A DNA stretch of 64,000 nucleotides from Branchipolynoe longqiensis (Eukaryota > Annelida > Polychaeta > Phyllodocida > Polynoidae): positions 104,952,292 through 105,016,291 of the forward strand of contig CM059191.1 in NCBI GenBank assembly GCA_030323885.1, in the 5' to 3' direction. The position numbers and the translations under genes are program-made. Positions 12,801 through 26,100 of this stretch are shown here, piece after piece. Each line of letters starts with the position of its first letter. The stretch's first letter is position 1. The notes beneath the pieces are model-generated. The model was given only the letters and a program-made list of their open reading frames with translations, had not been told where the DNA came from and ran no database searches.

Positions 12801-15800
12801 CAAGGTATCAAACAGTAACTTTATTCTGCAACCAGACGTGATAGTAAAGATTTGTCGTAACAATGTATTTTGTCAAAGTATGAACTTTAATTTAACGTAA
12901 CATTGTTTGCTCAGCTGGAAGACCACCCCTGGGGAAGCCATACAGTGACCTTACTACATACATGTTTGTGAATAAATAAAACTCAACTCCAGTACTGGCC
13001 GCTTAGGAGAACGCTCGCTTTTCATGTAGGAGGTCATGTGATCAATCCCCAGCTGAGTCAAACCAATGACTTATAAGATTGATACTTATTGCAACCTAGC
13101 CTGACGCTCGGCATTAATAGGATAGGACCAGGACTGGTTGTCTCAGTGTCAGACTAATGTGACTGAGTAGGATATCGGTGCGATATCCCAGTGAAGCAGC
13201 ACTATGCACTATAAAACCACAACGCATGCGCTCTATCACAAGCCGGAACCAGTTCTGATGTGACCTTAGATGGTGTTAGACCGTAGAACCGCAGTAGATA
13301 ATCCAGCAGTGTCCCACTGGTGCCCGCGCCGTGTTGGCCTCATGTAGTTCTGCGCTCTGCCGCCAGGTGGACAGGTCGGTGACAGGGCTGGTGGCCCAGC
13401 AGCAGTGTGTCGGCCCCCTCCACACGCCGCTCGCAGATGTCGCAGTCACCGCACTCTCCTACTTCGACACGGTAAGCTTAGAAATGAGGGTGTCATGGAG
13501 TCGTTCCGATTCCATCCGCAACTCATTAAATTGTCATTCAGTTTCCATTTTTCAGTTGAAAAGTCTTTTTACTGTTGATTTTATTTATTATATTACTACT
13601 TGTGATTTTACCACAATGGTATGTTCTTTTGGCATATATTTCTGCGCATCAATTTACCTGTTTGAAATGTCTTCTTTTTTTTTTTTTACTCAGATATGTT
13701 TGAAGACTGTATGACCCCCAATAGCCGATATTTTCTTTTTGTTCTGTGCGGTCGTTAAACAAACAAACAAATCGATACGGTGAGCAGGTCGCCGCCGGAA
13801 CCAGCAGCTCACTTCCGGTCCTGACCCCGCACCGGAAACTGGCAGACAGGGTCAGCCGGATAAGGGGGATACCAGGGCAGAGTTTACTTAGAGTCGCATA
13901 ATTCAATTTTTCTTTTAATTAAAAATAATTATATTAGGTTGATTGGTATAATCTACTTTACTTTAGTTTGAAGTAACTTATTTTAAACGGATAACTTCGG
14001 AGATATTTGAAGTGAAAACATGCTAAATTTTTTTGTTTTTTCTTGAAGATTTATACTGCCTATCATGGACTAGACTTGTTTTCACCATTAGACAGTTTGT
14101 CGATAGAAAGGCCGAGCCTACACTTTTACCGACCCAAGGGATTTTTAACCTCCCACACCACATAGACATGGTATGAGAGCAACCGGCCTTTGATGACACT
14201 GTAAGTTATACACAGCGGTGGAAATCCAAATTGGCAGAGCTGGGGGCACGGGGAATCGAACCGCCGACCCTCAGATTAGGAGTCTGACCTCGAAAAAAGT
14301 CAGACACTCTAACCACTCCGCCACAGAGAACGCCACTGATTATGCAGCTTTAAGCGATTATTTTTTTGTCGTGTTTGTTGTTTTGTGTGTAGTTAAGGTA
14401 GAACATTTCCTTTATATTACATTGCAGCAATGTAAAGGAAATATTATGTTTTAATGTAAATAGCAAGCAAGACCTCTTCACCAATGTAAAGCACAAACAA
14501 ATTTTGAATTCCTAAAAGCAACTGGGCTATATGACCCGTAATTCTGGCTATTTTATGTGAGTTTGATTTCGCTGTCAGTTGACACAAGTCTCACCACTTC
14601 ATCAGAGTTGGTTTTGCTACCATTTGACCATTTCTGGTTTTGATTAGATTTCAATGTAGGCACGCGAATGTGATTGACACGACTGACGGGGTAGATACTA
14701 TCCTTTTGCCATGAATATGGCCCTTGCTGCCGACACAGTGTTAAACCATCAACAGTCAATCATAGTATGTACTTGCAAAATATTTACTAGGACAATTTCA
14801 CTGCAATTACATTTAAAACAATATTACAAGTTTGCTACGTTATGACAAGAACCGTACGAAGTTTGGTGCTCAGAATGCATGTAGTTATCGGTGCAAAGTG
14901 AGTTTAAAGTATCCGGTCTATGGTGAAGGCTAGGAGTGGGAGGGCACCAACTCCAATATCCAGTATGTAAGCTGAAGCTGCCACCTGGCGTCGTGTTTGC
15001 TTAACTGTGCGATAAACTATGGTGCTTGGTTCATTGTGGTGTTTGATTAACTGTAATGTTTGCTGAACTTTGGTGTTTGCTGAACTGGTGTGCACCAGAC
15101 GGGATGGCCGAATGAGTTAGAGCGTTCGTCTCCCGTGTTGGTAGATCGTGGGTTCGAACTCTGGCCGAGTCAAACCAATGACATAAAAATTGATACTTGT
15201 CACTTCCTAGCCCGGCGCTCAGCATTATTAGGATAGGGCAAGGAGCAGTAGAATGAGGAAGACCAATCGTCAACGATCGAAATTTCCCCTGTGTGCTTAA
15301 ACAACTAATTGCAGGATTTGTTGAACCAGCTGAAACCAGCAGATTGTCTAACACCGTCCCACCTGGTTCCATCTTTACGTCTCCTGCTTATTTGTGTTTA
15401 TTCAATTAAGTGACTCATTTGGAACAATGTACACACATTCTCCCTCTTACTCTTAGCCGGCACGAAGCATTTCTGGAACTACTGATGTTTAATCAGGGTA
15501 ACAGAAGACAAGGGCGTGACCGGTTTAACCGTGTACTGCCTTTATACCCAGAGGGATGCGAGTGCAAACAGCAGCAGCAAACATCAACCCACTTCATAAA
15601 CAGTGCCACTGTCAATATGACAAACCCTTGTAAAATATTCCGATAAATCGCATTGGTGGGGCATGAATGTATTTATGTAGTTGCTGGTGATTCTTTACTA
15701 GTGGTCAATAGTCATTGTGTATTAGGTAGATTGTGTGAATGTGCCCCAAGAGCTCTACTCACCTCCCCCCCCCCCCCCCCACACCAACTGTTAGTCACGG

Positions 15801-18800
15801 ATCACCACACACACACAGCAGGCAGGTGCAGGCCAAGCAGCCACACCGCATGGTGGAGGTGGGTAGATCACAGTAGCCATGGTGACCCCAGAATGCTTAC
15901 TGTTCATTGGTGGAACTAGAAATGCTTGTTGCTGATTGGAGATAATGGTCAGGTGGTATGCCATACCAGATCCATGTACCACTATATAATAATAAACCTG
16001 AGGGTGCAAGCTCTCACTCTACTTTCATTCTTTATACTCTTCCTTTCTCTTCTTGTCTGTATTGATTTCCTATAAGCCTGCCTACACTACCCACAGATGC
16101 CAGCCGTCGACTTTACACCCTGATTTAAAAACTTCCAATCTGTGCACTCTCGTCTTCCCTTTCATACTGGATGCGGTGGCCGAATCGGTTAGAGTGCAAG
16201 CTTCCTGTGTGGAAGGTTGGAAGTTCGAATCCCAGCTGAATTAAACCAATGACTTACAAAATTGATACTTGTCGCTACCTAGCCTGGCACATGGCAATAC
16301 TGGGATAGGGCAAGGACTTGTTAGCTCAATGTCAGGATCAAGTGACTGAGTGGGATATCAGGTCATAGGTGCCAATGGCCTGATATCCCTCATGGGCGCA
16401 CTCTCACAAGTCAGTACCCATCCTGATATGACCCTAAATGTTGGCAGGACGTAAAACCCGAACAAACACACAACCTTTCCATCGTTGAACACCAGGTGGG
16501 CAGTGCGACGTCCATTGGCGAGCAGCCAATCAAGGGCCTGGTGGAGCCGGGCTGCGGCGCGCGCATGTCTGTCGGGGAGGCGCTCACCAACCTCGTCTGG
16601 GCGCCCATCACGCACATCAGGGTCAGTTCACTTCCGGTGCAACGCTTCGAATGCCACCTTCTCGTCTGCTTTTGTAGATTAGCAAGTTTTTGTTTGTTTT
16701 TTGTTAGTCACTGCAATGACTAATAGTTTGATAATTACACTCATATTGGGACTCATGGCATACAACATCAAGTAACCCCGGGTTATAAACTAAAAGGAAC
16801 AACTATCAAAACTCCTTATCATGCATCACACTTGCTATCAGATTCTGAGGTGGTGTCGAGTTAGAGCTGGCCTTGGGCAGTCGCTAATATAACTACAGTA
16901 TAACCCCGTTAAACCAAGCTCGGTTAAACCAAACGATCGGTTAATCCAAAAGATTTTCGGCGGCCCGACAAAATACTACCATTTATCATATACAACAGTT
17001 GGTTAAACCAAAGTCGGTTAATCCAAATTATCGGTTAATCCAAACAAAATTGTCCAAACAAAATTTCTAGGGTCCCTTCAGGTTTGGTTTAACGAGGTTA
17101 TACTGTAATTAGTTTACCAAGTAGGCCCGAAGACATTGGCTAGGGAAACAACTTTAAGTGAGATGGACTCATGCAATCGCTAATATAACTAATTAGTTTA
17201 TCAAGTAGGCACTAAGACATTGGTCAGGGAAACAACTGTTAATGCCACCTGTGGCAACATGAAGAACGAGAGCTAAATTTGCACAGTCGCTAATATAACT
17301 AATTAGTTTACCAAGTAGGCACCAACACATCGGCCAGGGACACAACTTTAAGTGAGCTAGACTCATGCAGTCGCTAATATAAGTGATTAGTTTAATATAA
17401 CTAATTAGTTTACCAAGTAGGCACCAACACATCGGCCAGGGACACAACTTTAAGTGAGCTAGACTCATGCAGTCGCTAATATAAGTGATTAGTTTAATAT
17501 AACTAATTAGTTTACCAAGTAGGCACCAACACATCGGCCAGGGAAACAACTTTTAGTCGCTAATATAACTAATTAGTTGACCAAGTAGGCACCACGACAT
17601 TGGACAGGGAAACAACCTTCTTTAGCGCCACCTGTGACAACATAAAAAACTAGAACTAGCCTCGAGCAATCGCTAATATAACTAATTAGTTTACCAAGTA
17701 GGCACCAACACATCGGCTAGGGAAACAACATTTGGCGCCACCTGTGGCAACTTGGTGAACTATATAGTGCTTCAATGGCAATGATGCGCGTCTAATTTGT
17801 ACAGGACATCAAGTGCTCTGGTAACTGGATGTGGCCAGCCAAACTGCCCGGGGAGGGTGCTGCTCTGTTCGACGCATGCGTGGCAATGTGTGACGTCATG
17901 AGGGAGCTTGGTATCGCTGTGGATGGCGGGAAGGACTCCCTCAGCATGGCGGCGCGGGTTGGCAAGGAAACCGTCAAGGCACCTGGTGAGTTTTGCGTGA
18001 ATAATGTGTGTATATATATATACAGTAAAACCTCTCTAAATCGACCAACCGTGGGACCGAATTTAAGTGGTCCATTTAGGGAGGTGTCTCTGTTTAGAGA
18101 GTTACAATGATATTGTTGGGACCCAAATAAAGCGATCGATATAGGGGAGTGGTCGATCTGTGGAAGGGTCGGTATAGAGGTTTTACTGTAAATCTGTTTT
18201 GATTTGTTTATTAGTTAGAATGTTTTTAACACTGATTATTATTGTGCTGTATTGTATTACCCCCACTTAATAGCGAAATAGCGAACGGTAGACAGGAAGT
18301 GTGAACACTTATTTGTCTCTCATTTTTGCTTGAGTGCAAGTAAATAAGCAACACAGGGAATAATTAGTAGCATGTGGTGAATAAGGGGTCAAATTTCCCT
18401 GGATCATCAGCCCATGCTTTTTCTAATCTGTTCTTGAATGAGTTTATTGACTCGGCATCAATAACATTTTGTGGGAGACTGTTCCATATATTTATGATCC
18501 TGTTTGAGAAACTGTGTTGCCTTAACTTTGAAATGGCTCTGGGTTTTACTAGTTTCAGAGTATAGCCCTGACTGCCTTCTCTTTTATTCAAGGTGAAAAA
18601 TTGGTTCATATCTATTTGATCAAAACCTTTCATAATTTTAAATACTTCAATTATGTCACTTCTTTTCCTTCTGTAGGAAAGTGTAGGAAGTTTCAATTCT
18701 CTAATGAATGTAATACAAATCTAACAAAGGAAATGTTAATTATCGTTTTCCGACAAGTTGCTATTCCCATCTGCCTAGCGCTAACGATGTTGAGTGAACT

Positions 18801-20104
18801 TGTTATTGGCGATATGCTAATATTATTACCAATAGAGCTGTGCTACCTGGTTAGTTCTGTGGGTCACCACTATTTGGAACTGGCGCTCCACCCCCCGCCC
18901 CTCAGTTCTGCCACCATCCTGGTCGAGTCAAACCAATGACTTAAGCCAGCCAGGCGCTCGGCATCTTTAGGATAGGGCAAGGACTTGTTAGCTCAGTGTC
19001 AGCAAAGACCCTATAATACTAAGACGGCTCACTCAGCCTGTACTGTGTAATCAAAATGATCAAACCCACCACTTGGTGCGCTGGCTGTTCTCTTGGTTAA
19101 ACAGGCGCTATATTATATGTATAAATGTACATATGAATGTGAAAGATGTGTGATGATGGTGATGCTGATGATGATGCTGCTGATGATGTGTATTTGTTCA
19201 TAGCAATTTCATATTGATGTGTATTCATACTTACCTATCTCATGTATAATATAATTGTATGTGTTTACACATGAAACACTAACCAGCAGCTGGGCTGATC
19301 AAACCCACCACAAGGTGGCACTGCAAAATTTACATTACCATGGGAGAGATAGGGAGTGAGCCGTCTTAGTATTATAGGGTCTTTGGTGTCAGGACAATGT
19401 GACTGACTGGGATATCAGGTCATGGTGCTGGTGGCCTGGTCTCCCGGTGGGGCAGCACTATAAAGTAGCCATGAGTGCACACTGTCACAATTTGGGAACC
19501 GTCCTGATATGACCTTAGAATTTGCCAGGACGTAAAACTCAACAATCAACCAACCAGTTCTGCCACCAAGGTACACCAGGGGGCACCACCAACCACTGCA
19601 GCTGCTACTGCTTCTCCGCAGACTTCACTATCCACAATTTAGCTTTTAGATAAAATCCGCCGGCGATTGCTTTGAGAATCCAGCTGAATGCCTGCTGCTT
19701 CGGCCTCGTTCCGACTCTGTGTTTGCTTGTTTTCTGACTGGTCCCAGTTGTGGCGCTGGCATCTCAGTGAGTTCTGTGTCCGTCTTTCAGGCGCTCTGGT
19801 GATCTCGGCCTACGCAGCGTGTCCCGACATCACAATCGTCGTCACCCCGGACCTCAAGTGTCCCGCCGGCCGAGGTACGTCTGTCAACCACAGCTGTCAG
19901 TGTCTGTCAACCACAGCTGTCAGTGTCTGATCGCTGTCAGCGTTGAATGCTTTTAGTTTGTCTGATCACTATCAGTGTCTGAAGGAGCGGAAGAATGATT
20001 GGATGGTCGATATAACTGTATGTATATGTGGGTCATTCTCTGAAACTGATCAAACTGAAAACTGCTTGGACCACTAGTATAATAATAATAATAATCAAAC
20101 TGAA

Positions 20105-20160
<56 letters not shown>

Positions 20161-23100
20161 TCAAACTGAGAACTGCTTGGACTACCAGTCTAATAATAAT
20201 AACAACAACTATAAAATTGTTATTATATTAAAAAAATACCATTCCATACAAATTCAGCCAGCTGATGCTGCTAATACTGGTAATAGTGCTGCCTGTTTGA
20301 GACCGCCGTTTTAACGCGTTCGTCCTCCTGGTGCCAGGTTCGATGCTGTATGTGCCGCTAGGTGGCCAGCACCACCGACTGGGGGGCAGCGCGTTGGCGC
20401 AGTGCTACGGGCAGCTGGGGGACGTGGCGCCCGACCTGGACGACCCGGCTCGTGTGGTGGCCGCCTTCCACGTGACTCAGACCCTCATCAAAGGTGGGAC
20501 CCCCCCCCCCCCCCCCCTCCTTGAATTTGTAGTAACTAATATATAGAAGAGAACTGATAAGTGGTAGTGTCTTTGGTTATATTCCCATTATAGATTATAG
20601 AACACATATCCTTTGTCCGTGCTGTAGCACTGGTTTTTACATGGTTTATATAGTAAAATAAAGTGTGAAGTAAATTCTTAAATTAAAGTATACACAATGC
20701 AATAAGTATGATGTACATTAAAGTTGCAAATTTTCAAAACCAAAACACTTACCTAGATTTGATTCTACATATTTATCTTAGATACTGGTACAGTTGTTAA
20801 GCAGTTGTTGTCACATAGAAAGGCATGGGGAGTCAGTTTAATATAACTGGTTACTGCATAAACCTATGGCATCCGAGTTTTGGTGTGCTTGCCAAAATTA
20901 ATTTGGCATGTTGTCACTTCAAATATCTCCAAAGTTAGCCATTTAAACTAAAAGTTACTTCAACCTAAAGTAAAGTAGCTTATAATGATCAATTTAATGT
21001 ATTTATCTCAGAAAATGACAAACTCCAAGCCATCGGACTATGCAACCGTAAATCATTTTACATTTACATGCTTTTGTTTTGCTTTTTCTTTTGGTAAATG
21101 GATTTTATTCATATATATCTTTTGTTCCTGCCGTACCACTGGTCTTCTTACCATAAGTGTTACAGGTATATATAGGTATTTACAGTTTTTTGTTACATGG
21201 TTTACTGGTCAATCGGATATAGCGGTCAACCTGTAATTATGGCGATTTTCATTCAATCCTAAGTATTGATTTCCATCTACAGTCACACTATTATGCCACC
21301 AATATTTTCTTAAATATTTATTTCAAATAATACATCATTATTAAAAATAATGCAGATAGATGGAACATATGTAGAATGAACTTTATAACCAGATAAGATA
21401 AGCCCTTGTTGTTTCACTATATGGAAACCTGGTGTAATATAATATTCTGCTGATCTGGAGGTTGCGTCCATTAAGGCTGGAATCTCAGTTCACTTTTTTT
21501 CCACAGCTGGCAAGATCTCGTCTGGGCATGACGTCAGTGACGGAGGACTCGTGACGTGCATCTTAGAAATGGCGTTTGCGGGGAACTGTGGCCTTACTGT
21601 CAACGTGCCCTTTGAAGACAGCAACGGTGAGGTGAAGTCCTGGGTGGTGACTGTAGGTTATGTATCCGTCTATGTAGCGTCTCGGCTAACTCTTACCGAG
21701 CTGTCCTGTAACTGACCGCAGTAGTGAGGGCTTTGTCTACTAAGGTGGAGTCGCGGGTGGTGACTAGGTTATGTACCGTCTATGTAGCATCTCGGCTAAC
21801 TGTCTTAGGACTTTGTCTACTAAGTTGGAGTACAAGGTGATGACTAGTTTATGTATCCGTCTATGTAGCGACTCGGCTAACTGTCTTAGGAATTTGTCTA
21901 CTATGGTGGAGTACAAGGTGATTACGTTATGTACCCGTCTATGTAGTGTCTCGGCTAACTGTCTTGGGACTTTGACTACTAAGGTGGTGTACCGGGTGGT
22001 GACTGTAGCTTACATATGTAGCATCTCAGCTAACCCGCTGTGTGGAACAGTTGCCCATTTAATTGACAGCTGCCCATCTAACCGACAGCTTCCCATTTAA
22101 CTGACAGCTTCCCATCTAACTAACAGTTGCCCATTTAACTGACAGCTTCCCATCTATCTAACAGCTGCCCATTTAACTGACAGCTTCCCATCTAACCGAC
22201 TACTGCCCATCTAATCGACAACTGCCCATCTAACTGACAGCTTCCCATCTAACCGACAGCTGCCCATCTAACTGACAACTGCCCATCTAACTGACAGCTG
22301 CCCATCTAACCGACAACTGCCCATCTAACCGACAACTGCCCATCTAACTGACAGCTGCCCATCTAACTGACAACTGCCCATCTAACTGACAACTGCCCAT
22401 CTAACTGACAGCTGCCCATCTAACTGACAGCTGCCCATCTAACCAACAGCTGCCCATCTAACCGACAGCTGCCCATCTAACCGACAACTGCCCATTTAGC
22501 CAACAGCTGCCCATCTGAACGACAACTGCCCATTTAGCCAACAGCTGCCCATCTTAACGACAACTACCCATTTAGTCAACAGCTGCCCATCTGAACGACA
22601 ACTGCCCATTTAGCCAACAGCTGCCCATCTGAACGACAACTGCCCATTTAGCCAACAGCTGCCCATCTGAACGACAACTGCCCATTTAGCCAACAGCTGC
22701 CCATCTGAACGACAACTGCCCATTTAGTCAACAGCTGCCCATCTCACCGATAACTGCCCATTTAGCCAACAGCTGCCCATCTCACCGACAACTGCCCATT
22801 TAGCCAACAGCTGCCCATCTAACTAACAACTGCCGATCTAACCGACAGCTGCCCATCTTGTTTAGTGAGATTCCCAACTAATTTACCAACCTGAATGGCT
22901 GAGGCTGTTTCTGAAGTGGGCTAATTATAATTTCCCTCGTTGAGAGTAAATAATTACGGATACATTCTCACAAAGTTTGTTTTCATATGTATTTGCTGTT
23001 CATTCTCACCAAATTTCCTTCATCGATGCTCTTTCTCTGTTCAGTGATTGACGTCCTGTTTGCCGAGGAGCTTGGTTTGGTTATCGAAGTCAAGGCCGAG

Positions 23101-26100
23101 TTGGTGGATGACGTCATCAGTTCATACAGTGCGGAGAATGTAACATGCCTTCCCATTGGACAGTCCACCTCTGCTGACCAATCGGTAAGTGTTACAGTAT
23201 TAAATAGCAGTTCACAGTACAAAGTGTGGTATTATTTATATATCATAGTTCCTTCATATGAATGCTTATTTAAGGATGGCACTTATTTGAGGAAGTCATA
23301 TATTTGAGGAACGGACATATCTGAAAAAGCACTTATTCAAAGAATTACTCCAGGAAGGTGCTTATTTGGGGATGGCCCATATTTGAGTATGGTGTTTATT
23401 TGAAGAAGGCACTAATTGTGAGACCATTCGGTACATTGATGGTCCTGCTCTGTGCACCTGCAGATCAGTGTGAGTGTTGGCAGCCGGGAGGTGCTAGAGG
23501 GCACTGTCGGAGAGCTGCGAGATGTGTGGGAGGCGACAAGCGCACAGCTGGAGCGGCTCCAAGCCAACCCGCCATGCGTCGAGCAGGAGACGAATGGCCT
23601 CAAGGAGCGCACCGCCCCACCATACAAACTCACCTTCAACCCGCAAACCCTCAGCATGTGTGACCAGCAGGCGCTCACAGGTAGGAACATAGCACAGCGA
23701 AAGCCTTTATCCAGTCAGCCAATGTGGGGCTATGGAATGAGTGGTTCGATAGCAGGGGTGGCAGTATTACCAGATGGCAGTGGATGGAGTGTGCTCTGTA
23801 TGTGGCAGTGTATCAGATCAGAATGACATAACCCTGCAACTGGCAAATTCATAAGTGCAGTGCAGTTAATAGTTCTATGATTTGAATATTTTGTTAAGAT
23901 ATAGCGGATATTCATATTAAAATCAGATGAAAAAAATCTTTAAAGTGATAGATATACAGTCACCTTGTTGCTGGATTTCAATTTGTTAAAATTATAAACA
24001 TGCTGGTTCAGCAATAAAGCGCTTTGACATCTCAGAGAATCCGCGTGTGGCGGTGCTGCGGGAGGAGGGTTCTAACGGTGACCGTGAGATGGTGGCTGCA
24101 TTCCACATGGCGGGCTTCGAGGTGTGGGACGTGAACATGCAGGACCTGACCACTGGCTGCCAGACGCTCGACAAGTTCCAGGGCATTGTCTTTGTAGGCG
24201 GCTTCAGCTACGCGGATGTGTGTGGGTCAGCGAAAGGTAGGCCTTGCACCAGAGTCAGCGCTTTGCACTACATCAATGTATGTTTTCTGATGTACCAAGC
24301 ATTATGTAAGTATTATTTGTATGTTGGCATTTGGCCACTGGACTAGTTCCTCGTAGTACCACCTATCGAAAGTGGCGCTGTTATGAAATTAACTGCGGCT
24401 TTTGCTTCCAGGTGGCACCTCCCACACTCTCAGTCATTATATGCAGCTCGCTCAGTTTCGAATAACCTTTCCACTGTCTGTGTATGGTCCAAGCTAATTC
24501 GAAAAATTGTCATGAAATTATTTTGATTACCGTTTCAGTGATGGTTAGTGGAAGCACCCCACCAAACGTATTGGGTCAGTCTCACTGACACTCAAACTTA
24601 TTTTTGTTAATTGTGAGGATTTTATAGCAATGCGCCAACAATTCTTTAATATACATAAAGTGTAAATCCTCTTTACAAATGTTGGTTGGTTGTTGGAGTT
24701 TTACGTCCTGGCAACATCTACGGTCATATCAGGACGGGTTCCGACTTGTGACTGCGCACTCATGGCGACTTTATAGTGCTGCACCACTGGGAAATCAGGC
24801 CACCCGCCCCATGACCCGAATTTTTAATTCATTTGATTGACTCGACCAGGATTGGACCCCGTGGTTTCGAATCCCACGATCTACCATATCGGGAGATGGA
24901 CGCTCAACTCATTCGGCCATCCCGTCTAGTATATGACCTTAGATGTTGCCAGGATGGAAACCTCCCAAGAAACATACAAACGCTGACGTTGTTGCCGACC
25001 TCGCTTCCAGGCTGGGGCGCCACGATGAGGTACAATGCGCATGTGCGCGCGCAGCTGACACAGTTCCGTGCACGGCGAGACACGTTCAGCCTGGGCGTGT
25101 GTAACGGGTGTCAGCTGATGGCGCTACTCGGCTGGGTCGGACCTACAGAGGCGGCAGGTAGGCACCACTACACTGGTCCTCGGTGCACCCACGTTGTGCA
25201 CCCATGTTGCCACACTCAGGGTTCACACCACTACACTGGTCTCTGGTGCACCCACGTTGTTGCCACACACAGGGTTCACACCACTACACTGGTCTCTGGT
25301 GCACCCACATTGTTGCCACACACAGGGTTCACAACACTACACTGGTCTCTGGTGCACCCACATTGTTGCCACACACAGGGTTCACAACACTACACTGGTC
25401 CCTGGTGCACCCAGGTTGTTGCCACACACATGGTTCACAACACTACACTGGTCCCTGGTGCACCCACATTGTTGCCACACACAGGGTTCACACAACTACA
25501 CTGGTCCTTGGTGCACCCACGTTGTTGCCACACACAAGGTTCACAAAACTCCACTGGTCCCTGGTGCACCCACATTTTGTTGCCACACACAGGGTTCACA
25601 CCACTACACTGGTCCCTGGTGCACCCAGGTTGTTGCCACACACAGGGTTCACAACACTACACTGGTCCCTGGTGCACCCACGTTGTTGCCACACACAGGG
25701 TTCACACCACTACACTGGTCTCTGATGCACCCACATTGTTGCCACACACAGGGTTCACACCACTACACTGGTCCCTGGTGCACCCACATTGTTGCCACAC
25801 AGGGTTCACACCACTATACTGGTCCCTGGTGCACCCACTTTGTTGACACACACAGGGTTCACACCACTACACTGGTCCCCAGTGCACCCACGTTGTTGCC
25901 ACACACAGGGTTCACACCACTACACTGGTCCCTGGTGCACCCACGTTGTGGCCATACACAGGGTTCGCACCACTACACTGGTCCCCAGTGCACCCACATT
26001 GTTGCCACACACAGGGTTCACACCACTACACTGGTCCCTGGTGCACCCACGTTGTGGCCACACACAGGGTTCGCACCACTACACTGGTCCCTGGCGCACC

